A stretch of 64,000 bases of DNA from Chryseobacterium artocarpi (GTDB lineage Bacteria; Bacteroidota; Bacteroidia; Flavobacteriales; Weeksellaceae), in assembly GCF_001684975.1 (NCBI RefSeq), contig NZ_MAYH01000001.1, positions 186,001 to 250,000 of the forward strand, read 5' to 3'. The position numbers and the translations under genes were made by a program. The notes under the pieces are model-generated. The model worked only from the letters and a program-made list of their open reading frames with translations, had not been told where the DNA came from and did not search any database. Shown piece after piece: positions 36,445 through 45,737 of the stretch. Positions within the stretch are counted from its first letter, which is position 1, and every line of letters starts with the position of its first letter.

Positions 36445-38313
36445 ATGAGAAAACTTTACAGTTTAGGCTGGATGCTACTCTTGCTGCTGCCAATATTTTC
36501 TTTCAGTCAGAATTACCAGTGGCAATGGGCAAAACAGGTTGGTGGTGCTTTTGGATCTCCGGATAGTTGGTTTGATTATTCGTATGATGAATCCATCCGT
36601 GATATTGCAGTGGATAATGATAATAATGTTTACTATCTTACAACAATTGGTAACCAGGATCAGAACTTAGACGGAATACCAGTTACACATTATGGAGTTA
36701 GAGATTTATTGCTTTTTTCTACCGACTGTCAAGGAAATATAAGATGGTCTACCACGATAGGAGGCTCAGGAAATAAAGAAAGTGCATGGCATATTGAATT
36801 AGATAACAATGGTGGATTATATATACTGACTACACTTTATAGTTTTGCAGATACTACTGACCCAAATAGTATTCCGATCCATTTTGATGAGACCCATACT
36901 GTTCCTCCTTTTACTTACGTAGACATGGATACAACAGACCCGGGATATAAATCTGCTTATCTGTTAAAATACAAAACATCTGATGGAAAACTGACCTGGA
37001 GCAAATCTTTACAGGGTGATGTGAACATTTTAAGCCGCTTTTGTGATGTTCATATGACTTATATGGATTCTGCTAAAAATATACATTCTATCATGGGATT
37101 TAGAAAAGGAACTCATCTGAATGGGATGATCACAGTACCTGATAGTTATACCTCATCCTATCAATATTATCTGGTTAAATTTAATTATGATAATGGAAAT
37201 ATGACCCTTCAACCGCCACTGCTTCTTCCAATCGCGGGAGGAATAAGTGCTGCGGAACCATTTGGACGTGTGAATTTATTATATGATGAAAGCTTAAATC
37301 AATATTACCTTGCCGGAAAAAGAATATGGGGTGAGTATACCACTCAGTTTGAAGACTTCTCATACAATAATATTCCATTTACCAAAAATGCTTATCTGCT
37401 GGCTTTTAATGGAACTACCGGAGCAGAATTATGGAGAAAAGAATTTACAACCACTACGCCAAATTCAAAAGATGATGAAATTCATTCTATTATAAAAGAT
37501 ACTTCTTCCTCAGATATTTATATTTCAGGACGTTATTACGATCTTACTACGGATGTTACTTTTGGAAACTATACTTTTCCTTTACGTTCTTATGGAGGAC
37601 AAACCCCCTTTGTAATGAGACTTGGGGCAGACGGAGCAGTAAAATGGGCGAAAATTCCCGATGGTATTACCTCTTTCGGAGGATACCGAAGTCTGAAAGG
37701 AGTAATTGCTATTAACGGAAATGAAATTGGATTTGCTAAAGGAAGCTGGAATGACATCTGGGGAAATTATGCGATGTCCAGACCTAATGGAGATTATCAG
37801 GATCCTTTATTAGTGCGTTTCAATAAAGAAACAGGAGATGTAATAGGAGCAGCTGAAATTTTAAGTGATTTTAAAAAAGAGGATGAGTTTACGGCAATCG
37901 CTGTAGACAGAGACGGGAATTATATTCTGGGAGGCTTTTTTCATAATAATCTGTTTGTAGATCCTAATGATGGAGTCAATACAATGACAGTCAATGTGAT
38001 TGGAGGTGAGTCTCAGTCGTTTTTTACAAAATTTGCTAAATCTGCATGCATCCAGTTGTCTGTAGAAGAGATTCCGGCTTCTCAGGCAGGAATAGAGCTG
38101 TATCCAAACCCTGTACAGGATGTTCTTCACATCAAAAGCAAGGAACCTCTGATCTCCTATGAAATTTATGGATCTACAGGACAGTATGTACAACAAGGCA
38201 ATTTGACTTCAACTCAGGAGAAGTTAATGCTATCTTCTTTCCAGACAGGTATATATTATATTAAGCTTAAGACAAAATCTGCTACAGTAACAGAAAAAAT
38301 AATCAAAAAGTAA
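36445..38313 (+). CDS. SBBP-repeat beta-propeller protein with T9SS sorting domain, copy 2
   Basis: A 622-aa paralogue of the neighbouring genes. The start is set at ATG 36445, which gives a proper signal peptide (MRKLYSLGWMLLLLLPIFSFSQ); the longer frame would begin in the terminator hairpin at 36391-36424. After the signal comes NYQWQWAKQVGG and the same series of propeller units, then a T9SS sorting domain (ELYPNPVQDVLHIKS ... TEKIIKK). The copies differ most in exposed-loop-like segments (for example near residues 85-130 and 225-260), which fits repeated gene duplication with divergence of surface loops. No enzyme motif. Confidence 0.88.
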   Translation: MRKLYSLGWMLLLLLPIFSFSQNYQWQWAKQVGGAFGSPDSWFDYSYDESIRDIAVDNDNNVYYLTTIGNQDQNLDGIPVTHYGVRDLLLFSTDCQGNIRWSTTIGGSGNKESAWHIELDNNGGLYILTTLYSFADTTDPNSIPIHFDETHTVPPFTYVDMDTTDPGYKSAYLLKYKTSDGKLTWSKSLQGDVNILSRFCDVHMTYMDSAKNIHSIMGFRKGTHLNGMITVPDSYTSSYQYYLVKFNYDNGNMTLQPPLLLPIAGGISAAEPFGRVNLLYDESLNQYYLAGKRIWGEYTTQFEDFSYNNIPFTKNAYLLAFNGTTGAELWRKEFTTTTPNSKDDEIHSIIKDTSSSDIYISGRYYDLTTDVTFGNYTFPLRSYGGQTPFVMRLGADGAVKWAKIPDGITSFGGYRSLKGVIAINGNEIGFAKGSWNDIWGNYAMSRPNGDYQDPLLVRFNKETGDVIGAAEILSDFKKEDEFTAIAVDRDGNYILGGFFHNNLFVDPNDGVNTMTVNVIGGESQSFFTKFAKSACIQLSVEEIPASQAGIELYPNPVQDVLHIKSKEPLISYEIYGSTGQYVQQGNLTSTQEKLMLSSFQTGIYYIKLKTKSATVTEKIIKK

Positions 38314-38344
38314 TCTCATTTAAAAACAATAATCACTACAGTTT

Positions 38345-38361
38345 TACTTCTCACAGAAGTA
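38345..38361 (+). other. Short hairpin between SBBP copies 2 and 3
   Basis: A perfect 7-bp stem (TACTTCT / AGAAGTA) with a 3-nt loop but no T run after it. It may be a weak terminator, a processing site, or a decayed version of the hairpins after the other copies. Confidence 0.35.
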
Positions 38362-38387
38362 ATTGTATAAACAACGAAATGAATTTT

Positions 38388-40247
38388 ATGAAACAAGTTA
38401 GAAAAAATATATGTCAGTTATTTCTTTTACTATTACCTGTATTATCCTTTAGCCAGAATTACCAGTGGCAATGGGCAAAACAGGCAGGTGGAGTAAACGG
38501 TTCTGTTGATTGGGGGTTCAATTATATATATGACCAGTCTATTAAAGATATTGCGGTGGATAATAACAATAATATCTATTATTTGATGTCTATGAATTCC
38601 CAGAGTCAAAATGTGGATGGGATACCTGTTACCAATTATGGACTCAGAGATTTATTCCTTTTTTCTACTGATTGTGCCGGCAATGTAAGATGGTCAAGAG
38701 CAATAGGAGGCTCACAGGACGGAGAATATGGCTGGAATATAAAGCTGGATAATAATGGAGGCTTATATATTTTATCTACTATGTTTAATGCAGCCATGGT
38801 CGGTGATCCCACTGGTGTACCTATTCATTTTGATGACACTCATATTATTCCACCTTTTACTTATGTTGATCAAACTACGGTAGATCCCAACTTAAGAGCA
38901 TCATATTTACTGAAATATAATACATCCAATGGTAATTTAGTTTGGAGTAAACCTTTACAGGGAGATGTGAGTGTTCAGACACGGAATACAGATTCTTATC
39001 TGATGTATATGGATTCATCCAAAAATATCCATACTATTATAGGACTCAGAGCAGGAACTCATCTGAATGGGACTGTTACTGTGCCTTCAACATATACTTG
39101 GGAATATCAGTATTATCTGGTGAAGTTTAATTATGATAATGGTAATATGACAATGGCTACACCACTTTTGTTACCAATGACTGGCGGTATAGCGATAGGG
39201 ATGTTTAATGGTAAAACAAATTTAATCTATGATGAAAACTTAAACCGTTATTATCTGGAAGGAAACAGGCTTAACGGAAGCAGCATGCTGGAAGATTTCT
39301 CATACAACAATACTCCCATTACAAAAGGGGCATTTGTATTGGCATTTGATGGTACAACCGGTGCCGAAATATGGAGAAAAGAATTGAATTGCGGATATAC
39401 TGTGGCGGATGAAGAAATTCACTCCATCATAAAAGATTCCGGTTCTTCAGATCTTTATCTTTCAGGACATTACTTTAATGGAACACCGGCTCCTGCTACC
39501 TTTGGAAACTATACCTTTCCTCCGAGAAGTTATAATGAAACGATTCCATTTGTGATGAAGCTTAATGCAGACGGAATTGTACAATGGACAACAACACCGG
39601 AAACAATGACAAACAATTTCGGATTCCGTTTTGCAAAAGGAAGATTGACACTTAATGGAGATGAGATTGCATTCGCAAAAGGAAGCCGATCTGATGTTTG
39701 GGGAAACTTCGCAATGGAAGCCCGTCTTTATGCAGATCCTTTAATTGTACGTCTTAATAAAAATACCGGGGCAATAATAGGCACTCAGGAGATTCATAGT
39801 CAGCCAGGAAGCTGGGATGAATTCACAGCTATTACCACAGATCTTGATGGAAATTATATTCTGGGAGGTTTTTTCCACAATAATTTATTCGCAAACCCTA
39901 GTGATGGATTAAATATGATGACTAAAAATGTAATAGGAAGCAAGTCTCAGGCTTTCTTTGCAAAATATGGAAAATCAGTATGCAGTCAGCTTTCTGTAGC
40001 AGAAATTCCAGCTTCCCAAGCAGGAATACAATTGTATCCGAATCCCGTACAGGATATTCTTTACATTAAAAGTAAGGAACCATTAGTTTCCTATGAACTT
40101 TATGGATCTACCGGACAATTGATAACACAAGGCAATTTATCAGCAACAGAAGAAAAAATAAGCCTTTCTTCACTTCAGATAGGTATATATTATATTAAAA
40201 TTCAAACAAAATCAGCGGTTGTAACAGAGAAAATCATTAAAAAATAA
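38388..40247 (+). CDS. SBBP-repeat beta-propeller protein with T9SS sorting domain, copy 3
   Basis: A 619-aa third paralogue. ATG 38388 is preferred to the in-frame ATG at 38379 because GAATTTT-ATGAAACAA is shared with copy 1. Signal peptide ends in LSFSQ, then NYQWQWAKQAGG, the propeller units, and a T9SS sorting domain (QLYPNPVQDILYIKS ... TEKIIKK). It is followed by a strong terminator, so the array ends here. The three genes may be transcribed separately, given the hairpins between them. Surface-exposed or released; ligand unknown. Confidence 0.88.
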   Translation: MKQVRKNICQLFLLLLPVLSFSQNYQWQWAKQAGGVNGSVDWGFNYIYDQSIKDIAVDNNNNIYYLMSMNSQSQNVDGIPVTNYGLRDLFLFSTDCAGNVRWSRAIGGSQDGEYGWNIKLDNNGGLYILSTMFNAAMVGDPTGVPIHFDDTHIIPPFTYVDQTTVDPNLRASYLLKYNTSNGNLVWSKPLQGDVSVQTRNTDSYLMYMDSSKNIHTIIGLRAGTHLNGTVTVPSTYTWEYQYYLVKFNYDNGNMTMATPLLLPMTGGIAIGMFNGKTNLIYDENLNRYYLEGNRLNGSSMLEDFSYNNTPITKGAFVLAFDGTTGAEIWRKELNCGYTVADEEIHSIIKDSGSSDLYLSGHYFNGTPAPATFGNYTFPPRSYNETIPFVMKLNADGIVQWTTTPETMTNNFGFRFAKGRLTLNGDEIAFAKGSRSDVWGNFAMEARLYADPLIVRLNKNTGAIIGTQEIHSQPGSWDEFTAITTDLDGNYILGGFFHNNLFANPSDGLNMMTKNVIGSKSQAFFAKYGKSVCSQLSVAEIPASQAGIQLYPNPVQDILYIKSKEPLVSYELYGSTGQLITQGNLSATEEKISLSSLQIGIYYIKIQTKSAVVTEKIIKK

Positions 40248-40276
40248 ACCCTTTTCGATAATAGTTACTTTAAAGA

Positions 40277-40311
40277 ATCAGCGGGCTCCGAAGGAGCCCG
40301 CTGATGTTTTT
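40277..40311 (+). terminator. Strong terminator closing the SBBP array
   Basis: A perfect 13-bp GC-rich stem (ATCAGCGGGCTCC / GGAGCCCGCTGAT), 3-nt loop, then GTTTTTAT. It stands between two convergent genes. Confidence 0.9.
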
Positions 40312-40334
40312 ATAAATACAAGAAAATACATTAA

Positions 40335-41141
40335 TTAATACATTTCCTCACTATAAATTTTTTTCCCAAGATAAAAAAGCTCATGTCTTCGGACATTTAC
40401 ATTATCCTCAAAAATGTCATGAACAAAGCTTACCAATTCATTTACCTTTTCTCTTTGTGTAATTCGGATACGCGATTCAAAATTAGTAGTAAATCCACTT
40501 TTCGTGTAGTTCAATGATCCGAGATACGCCACTTTTCGATCAATCACATAAATTTTTGAATGAATAAATTTACTGTCATAACGACTGTTTCGGATAAATT
40601 TGAAATTCAGTTTTTCAGAATAATGATACGTGTAAATTTCCATTTTTTCAACAACCGATTTCATCTCCCAACATTTGTAAAAACCAAAAAAAGACCCCAA
40701 AGAAACAAGGATAGAAAGAAAATTATTGGAATCAGTAAAGTCATCCACAACGTGCATCCCAAAATAAATAAGTGAGAAAATTCCCAGACAGAATAAGGCA
40801 ATAGAGGAGAAGAACAGCATGTTTTTTTGGCTATCTCTTTTCTCTTTTTTCTTAACATCAGTCACTCTATGTTGATGAATCAACTTAGTAAGAATTTCCC
40901 TGTATTGTTCCGGACGGAGATCACTGAATGCCAGCCTTACATTTATATTTCTGTTTTTTAAAGCGATGAGGTCATCCAGTTTTACTTCATCAATATAAGG
41001 TGAGATAATTAAAACTTCCTCTTTTGCGTTCAGAATATCATTATTCAATTGAGTTCCCGCATTTTGTCCCACAAAAACCTCAATTCCTTCACTGGGTTCA
41101 GTATCAATTTTAAAATAAAATCTTTTGTTTTCTCTAGACAC
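40335..41141 (-). CDS. PLD-like (HKD motif) membrane protein
   Basis: A 268-aa protein with one phospholipase-D-type HKD motif, HSKIYVID (H194, K196, D201), followed by GSLNYTKSG, the usual continuation. Before the motif are two hydrophobic segments (about 110-128 and 134-155) that split an N-terminal strand region (ISPYIDEVKLDDLIAL, about 45-60) from the HKD part. One HKD per chain means it must dimerise to form an active site, as known for Nuc-like and other single-HKD enzymes. Substrate may be phospholipid or nucleic acid; the membrane segments favour a membrane location. Stands alone, convergent with the SBBP array. Confidence 0.8.
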   Translation of the reverse strand: MSRENKRFYFKIDTEPSEGIEVFVGQNAGTQLNNDILNAKEEVLIISPYIDEVKLDDLIALKNRNINVRLAFSDLRPEQYREILTKLIHQHRVTDVKKKEKRDSQKNMLFFSSIALFCLGIFSLIYFGMHVVDDFTDSNNFLSILVSLGSFFGFYKCWEMKSVVEKMEIYTYHYSEKLNFKFIRNSRYDSKFIHSKIYVIDRKVAYLGSLNYTKSGFTTNFESRIRITQREKVNELVSFVHDIFEDNVNVRRHELFYLGKKIYSEEMY

Positions 41142-41180
41142 TTTTATTTTTCTTAGGTTGCATCCCGGCTAAACGGGCGT

Positions 41181-41188
41181 CAAATATA
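41181..41188 (-). promoter_or_regulatory. Candidate -7 box of the PLD-like gene
   Basis: Minus strand TATATTTG, a match to TAnnTTTG, 40 bases before the ATG. The -33 region is a T run without a clear TTTG. Confidence 0.45.
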
Positions 41189-41331
41189 CATTTTTCTTTA
41201 AAAAAAGCATCGTTTGAAATAGAATCTGGTTTCATACTTTTTAAAGATCAAACTTACATTTCTTTTAAACGCGTATTTTACGGTTTCCCATAAATCAATA
41301 CAATTCTTTTCACTATTTCAATATATTTGTA

Positions 41332-41339
41332 AAGAATTA
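41332..41339 (+). promoter_or_regulatory. Candidate -7 box of the small membrane protein gene
   Basis: TATATTTG, a match to TAnnTTTG, 58 bases ahead of ATG 41398. The -33 region is only T-rich. Confidence 0.4.
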
Positions 41340-41397
41340 AACTCTGTTTTACCACAATATTATTGTAATTAGAGACAAAACCATCATAAAATAAACT

Positions 41398-41670
41398 ATG
41401 TCTAAAACATTAAAATTAAGTCTTCTTCTCACTGTTATCCATATTCTTTTCACTATATTATTATTTAAATGTGATGAATTGTTATATACCTATGATCTGG
41501 AAAATTTTGCCATATTTATTCTTATTTCGTTAGTCATAGCAGCTTTAATTTTAGCTATACAATCAAGAATAACTTTATTAGGCGTTTTGCTAATCATTGG
41601 CAATAGTATTTGTTTGGTGTTCGGTCTTTTTCTGTGGTGGTTTGCGCTTAGTTATACTTTTAAAGTGTAA
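41398..41670 (+). CDS. Small membrane protein of unknown function
   Basis: A 90-aa protein with three hydrophobic segments (about 7-24, 36-54 and 60-85) and almost no soluble part. No known motif. A -7 box upstream and a strong terminator downstream support a real single-gene unit. Function unknown. Confidence 0.65.
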   Translation: MSKTLKLSLLLTVIHILFTILLFKCDELLYTYDLENFAIFILISLVIAALILAIQSRITLLGVLLIIGNSICLVFGLFLWWFALSYTFKV

Positions 41671-41725
41671 AAAAGTCAATTAGATATTGGGTTTTATAGT
41701 TAATAATCTAAATTTAATCTATATA

Positions 41726-41762
41726 AAAAAGGTTGCTACTATTACTGTAACAACCTTTTTTG
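41726..41762. terminator. Bidirectional terminator between convergent genes
   Basis: Arms AAAAAAGGTTG and CAACCTTTTTT with an inner TAC/GTA pair. A and T tracts on both sides allow stopping in either direction; the flanking genes at 41398 (+) and 41797 (-) converge on it. Confidence 0.85.
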
Positions 41763-41796
41763 ATGATTGAAAATATTTATTGTACAGAATATGATA

Positions 41797-42930
41797 CTAT
41801 TTTAAGGTAACAGAGTTTTTGAAAACTTCAAACAAAATGTCTTCATAAATGTTTTCCCAATTGTATTGAGCAGCTGTAATTTCAAAGCTATAGATTCCGT
41901 TATTTTGACTTTCTATTTTTTGAATGGGAAGCAAAATATCAGTATTATTTTTAGTTAGAATATAGCCATTGTTCTTATCAGATTTTATTAAGGTTTTCAT
42001 TAAATCATCACCTTCTTTATTTTCTTTAAAACTAAATAAAACTTTATCTTTTTTCCGGTATTCTGCCGCCTGTTCCTCCGAGATTTGTTCTTTTCCTTTA
42101 TAATTTAAATCATATACAGCCTTTACAATTTTCATGTTTTGAAATAAAAGCACGGAATTTATTTTTTTTCCAACATAAATATTAGCTGTGTAATCACTTC
42201 CTTTTGGTGTTAAGAGAAAATAAGAAAGGTCATTATCAGTAGTTGAACAAGTCTTTCTAAATTCTTTAAAATAAGTTTTATAATCTATTTGCTCGTCATT
42301 TGGAAAAGATAAATAGTTGCCTTCAATAGAACTATTTACTATTTTTTTCTTTTTCATTTGATCTTGAATGCAATTATAAACAGTGTGAGTAATCTTCTCA
42401 TCCGGAATAGGGTAGATGGCTAAGATATTTTCTTTGATTACACGTTCTCCAGCTTTTCGTTCTGTATCTGTTTTAAAATGAATGGTAAATTCATTATAAG
42501 AAGGTTTTTCTAAAGTGAAATCATGGATGTTATTCCTTTGCAGGGCATTTTTCATAAAAGAAATATCAAATGTTCTGTTTACTACATCCTGATACATTTC
42601 AATCATATTAGATTTCGCAATTTCAGGTTTCATCGCTTCCCATTCTTCCTTATCTTGTTTACTTAATAGATTCGTATTCTTATCATTTTGCTTTTTGGCT
42701 CGATCAACAAGTATTTTTCCGAGTACTGAAACATAGTTTTGGTCAGTTTTTTTTATCCATACAGAATCTGACTCTGCAATAATCTGAGATACTATTTCAT
42801 TTTTTAAATTGCTTGTAAGGAAGCTAGAAAGAAAATCTTTTTCATTGAATTTTACATTCAAATTATATTCTCTATTCTGAGAATATAAGAAACCTGATGT
42901 AAGGATTGAGATTAATAATATTTTTTTCAT
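41797..42930 (-). CDS. Exported protein of unknown function
   Basis: A 377-aa protein with a signal peptide of about 18 residues (MKKILLISILTSGFLYSQ). The mature part is lysine-rich and soluble, and has no T9SS sorting domain, no lipobox and no repeat. Residues about 135-190 and 205-330 look like two mixed alpha/beta domains. I do not recognise a family. It is followed by the bidirectional terminator and preceded by the terminator of the TSP3 gene, so it is a lone unit, probably periplasmic. Confidence 0.75.
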   Translation of the reverse strand: MKKILLISILTSGFLYSQNREYNLNVKFNEKDFLSSFLTSNLKNEIVSQIIAESDSVWIKKTDQNYVSVLGKILVDRAKKQNDKNTNLLSKQDKEEWEAMKPEIAKSNMIEMYQDVVNRTFDISFMKNALQRNNIHDFTLEKPSYNEFTIHFKTDTERKAGERVIKENILAIYPIPDEKITHTVYNCIQDQMKKKKIVNSSIEGNYLSFPNDEQIDYKTYFKEFRKTCSTTDNDLSYFLLTPKGSDYTANIYVGKKINSVLLFQNMKIVKAVYDLNYKGKEQISEEQAAEYRKKDKVLFSFKENKEGDDLMKTLIKSDKNNGYILTKNNTDILLPIQKIESQNNGIYSFEITAAQYNWENIYEDILFEVFKNSVTLK

Positions 42931-43002
42931 TATTTAAAATTTTACATTCATATAATTAATATCTAAAGAGGTGTTCTGGTTTTAAGTGTTCTGGAAAAAG
43001 AT

Positions 43003-43032
43003 AAAAAAGAGGCGCACCTTTGGTGCTGCCTC
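43003..43032 (-). terminator. Rho-independent terminator of the TSP3-repeat gene
   Basis: Stem GAGGC-GCACC / GGTGC-x-GCCTC with one bulged base, 3-nt loop, followed on the minus strand by six T. It lies 22 bases past the stop. Confidence 0.82.
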
Positions 43033-43054
43033 TTATCATTGAAGTAAGTTCAGA

Positions 43055-45685
43055 TTACTTTACTATTAATTTGAATGATTTTGTAATGCCATTAGCGTTT
43101 ACTTTTAGAATATAAAGACCAGCAGTAAGAGTATCAGTAGAAATCCTACCTCTTGTCTGAATATCTCCAGATTTTACAACAGCACCTCTGGAATCATAAA
43201 TTACAAATTGTCCTTCTAGTGTATCAGTAGAACCAAAAGCAATATCTTCACCTGCTTTTACAGGATTTGGATAGATTTTAAAATCTCCCAATACTTTCTT
43301 TTCTTCTTCTAATGAAGCAGTCATAGTTCTTTTGAAAGAATTAGCTGTCATTTTTGCCGTAGCATAAGGTGAAAAAGGTGAACCCGGTGCCCCAAATATA
43401 GTTTTGTTTGTATCTGCAGGATCCGTTACAGAAGCATCTCTTGCATCCATAATACCATCATTGTCCGCATCCACAATTGGAGTAATAAATCCGGCTCCTA
43501 TTAAATCAAGGTTTTGTTTTCCGATAGCATACAGGTCATATGTATTAGAATTACTTGAAACATCTAAATAATCAGGAATACCATTACCATTTGTATCAGC
43601 TAAAGGATATTTCATCACTCCTGAATCAGGAGAAGTCTCCAGAATATCTGCAATACCATTATTTCCTACTGCAATATCAGAATCAATAACCCCATTTTTA
43701 TCTTTGTCAATTGTATTAATTACAGATAAAGGAATACCAGATTCAAAAAGATCTAAAATACCATCATTGTCGGAATCTAAATCTCTGTAGTTCGGTACAG
43801 AATCTCCTAACGTACTGATGAAATTCAAATCACCCTCTTTATCGTCATCTGTATATAGACCATTTTTATTGGTGTCTTCAACAGCATCAGGAATACCATC
43901 GTTATCCGAATCTTCATCACATGAATCTTTAAAGCCATCACCATCTGAGTCTGTAGAATTAGACTTGTCATTTACATTGCTACATTTTTCAGCACAGTCA
44001 GGAATACCATTACCATTAGTATCAATAGCGTCATTCCCACCAGGACATTTATCATTACAATCCGGAACTCCATCACCATCAGAATCTACCTGTACAAAAG
44101 AATTATAAATATAATATTGATGTCCGGTACCAAAAGTTAACCCAGGAGCAACTGTAATTTTCATTCTGTCAAAAGGTGCGGGAGCAGTCATTGCCACCCA
44201 ATACATATTGGATTGTGCTACGAAAAATTGTCCACTAAACAATTCACCAGCAGATTTACTTCCTACCAGTGTTTCTCCTTTATATAGCTCAATAGTAACC
44301 ATTCTTAAGAAATCGATTGATGCTAGTGTTGCGCTTTTTATAACATTAAATCCGGCAAATGTTCCTTTCGGATATACCTTTCCTTCTGTATTTTTTACAG
44401 TAGCATAAGCTCTTGGAATAAATATGTTGATTGGAGCAACATTAATTGTAGCATAATTATTGACGTTAGTATCAACAATTCTTTCAGGATTCTGAATATT
44501 AGTAAAATCAAAAATGAAATTTCCAGATTGCCCAGTCCAGTTATAACCGGAAACAATATCGCCTTTTTGAGAAGAACCTGATGTCTGAAGGTACTCATTA
44601 CAATTATTACATGTTACGGGTTCCTCAAATGCATAATATACCTTTAACGTTCCTAAATTAAATCCAAATGTCTGATTTATTCTTAAACGGATTTCATTGA
44701 ATGGTTTTGTTGTAGTTAAGGATATTTTTTGTTTAAAGCTCCCGAAGCTTAAAGCCTTTATATTGATAAGACCACCTCCATCTAAAATTGTTTTAGAATC
44801 CTGTAATTTACCATGGAGATAAGTTTCAATCACCATATTCTTTAAAAATTCGGCAGATAAAATTTTACCCTGATCATCAGGTTCAATTACCCATCCTGCT
44901 TTTACGCCAGCCGGATATACCTGATCTTTGTCAAGAACTCCCACAGAATAAGATCCTAAAAGACCTAGAGGCAAGAAAATTTTTGCGGCAGAGTTTTTAT
45001 CACCATCTCCAATGTTTTGATGATCAAAAACATAAGAGAAAGGAGCGACAAGAGAACCTTTGCTGTCAATAATTGTATCTGTACCAGATCCGCCAATAAT
45101 ATCATCACAAATATTATTATCTTCTACAGGTACTTTATTCGGATCGAAAGCAAACGCATAATAAACATTCATCGAGCTGAATAATGATACTAAAGTAGTT
45201 TGATATAATCTTACTTCATTAAAAGGTTTAGTAGTTCTTAAATGTAAAAAATTAGTATTATTCAATCCTCCAAATGCAGGAATGGATATTAACGAACCAT
45301 TGATTGATACCTCTTGAAGTTGTCCATTAAGATATGTAGCTACACGTAAAGAACTTAACAGTTCCGCGGTGATTAAGCTGCTTCCTGTATCTACTTTAAA
45401 ACCTGTTATATAGCCTGCAGGGTAAACAATATTTGTGTTTTTTACTGAAATACCAGTTCCACTTACCAGATTAGCAAAACTACCCATACTTACTTTGTTG
45501 GTAAGATCCGAATCAATTAAAGGATTTAAACTGCCATTGTAGCATCCCAGACAAATTCCAGCTTGACCCACTGGATTTGCATCAATACCTATTCCACGAA
45601 TAGGAGTGTATCCCTGTGCAAATGCCTTCATAGAAAACACGGTCAGCACCAAGATCATTAAACTTGTAAAAAAGTTTTTTTTCAT
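43055..45685 (-). CDS. T9SS-exported protein with thrombospondin type-3 repeats
   Basis: An 876-aa secreted protein: signal peptide ending in AFAQ (about residue 24); a large N-terminal half of three similar beta-rich units (about 30-200, 200-355, 360-520), each with a 'KPFNEVRL / PFDRMKI' phrase and YYAF or YYIY strand, suggesting internal triplication; then calcium-binding thrombospondin type-3 repeats (DSDGDGVPDCNDKCP, DTNGNGIPDC, DSDGDGFKDSCDEDSDNDGIPD and others, about 530-755); and a T9SS sorting domain (FKIYPNPVKAGEDIAF ... GLYILKVNANGITKSFKLIVK). Probably a calcium-stabilised surface protein. Its gene is downstream of the head-repeat protein gene with a hairpin between. Confidence 0.9.
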   Translation of the reverse strand: MKKNFFTSLMILVLTVFSMKAFAQGYTPIRGIGIDANPVGQAGICLGCYNGSLNPLIDSDLTNKVSMGSFANLVSGTGISVKNTNIVYPAGYITGFKVDTGSSLITAELLSSLRVATYLNGQLQEVSINGSLISIPAFGGLNNTNFLHLRTTKPFNEVRLYQTTLVSLFSSMNVYYAFAFDPNKVPVEDNNICDDIIGGSGTDTIIDSKGSLVAPFSYVFDHQNIGDGDKNSAAKIFLPLGLLGSYSVGVLDKDQVYPAGVKAGWVIEPDDQGKILSAEFLKNMVIETYLHGKLQDSKTILDGGGLINIKALSFGSFKQKISLTTTKPFNEIRLRINQTFGFNLGTLKVYYAFEEPVTCNNCNEYLQTSGSSQKGDIVSGYNWTGQSGNFIFDFTNIQNPERIVDTNVNNYATINVAPINIFIPRAYATVKNTEGKVYPKGTFAGFNVIKSATLASIDFLRMVTIELYKGETLVGSKSAGELFSGQFFVAQSNMYWVAMTAPAPFDRMKITVAPGLTFGTGHQYYIYNSFVQVDSDGDGVPDCNDKCPGGNDAIDTNGNGIPDCAEKCSNVNDKSNSTDSDGDGFKDSCDEDSDNDGIPDAVEDTNKNGLYTDDDKEGDLNFISTLGDSVPNYRDLDSDNDGILDLFESGIPLSVINTIDKDKNGVIDSDIAVGNNGIADILETSPDSGVMKYPLADTNGNGIPDYLDVSSNSNTYDLYAIGKQNLDLIGAGFITPIVDADNDGIMDARDASVTDPADTNKTIFGAPGSPFSPYATAKMTANSFKRTMTASLEEEKKVLGDFKIYPNPVKAGEDIAFGSTDTLEGQFVIYDSRGAVVKSGDIQTRGRISTDTLTAGLYILKVNANGITKSFKLIVK

Positions 45686-45714
45686 TCCATTGTATTTAAA
45701 AAGTTAATATTTAA

Positions 45715-45734
45715 AGAATTGCATGAGCAATTCT
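45715..45734 (-). terminator. Hairpin after the head-repeat protein gene
   Basis: A perfect 8-bp stem (AGAATTGC / GCAATTCT) with a 4-nt loop, beginning 3 bases past the stop codon. The T tract after it is broken (TTTAAATATT), so it may be a weak terminator or a processing site. Confidence 0.5.
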
Positions 45735-45737
45735 GAA

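Noticed and set aside
36403..36445. Longer start for SBBP copy 2 at 36403
   Set aside because: That start lies inside the terminator hairpin of the gene before; ATG 36445 gives a normal signal peptide.
43818..44108. 96-codon plus-strand frame antisense to the TSP3 repeats
   Set aside because: Ser/Pro-rich product typical of reversed Asp/Gly repeat codons; no start signal.
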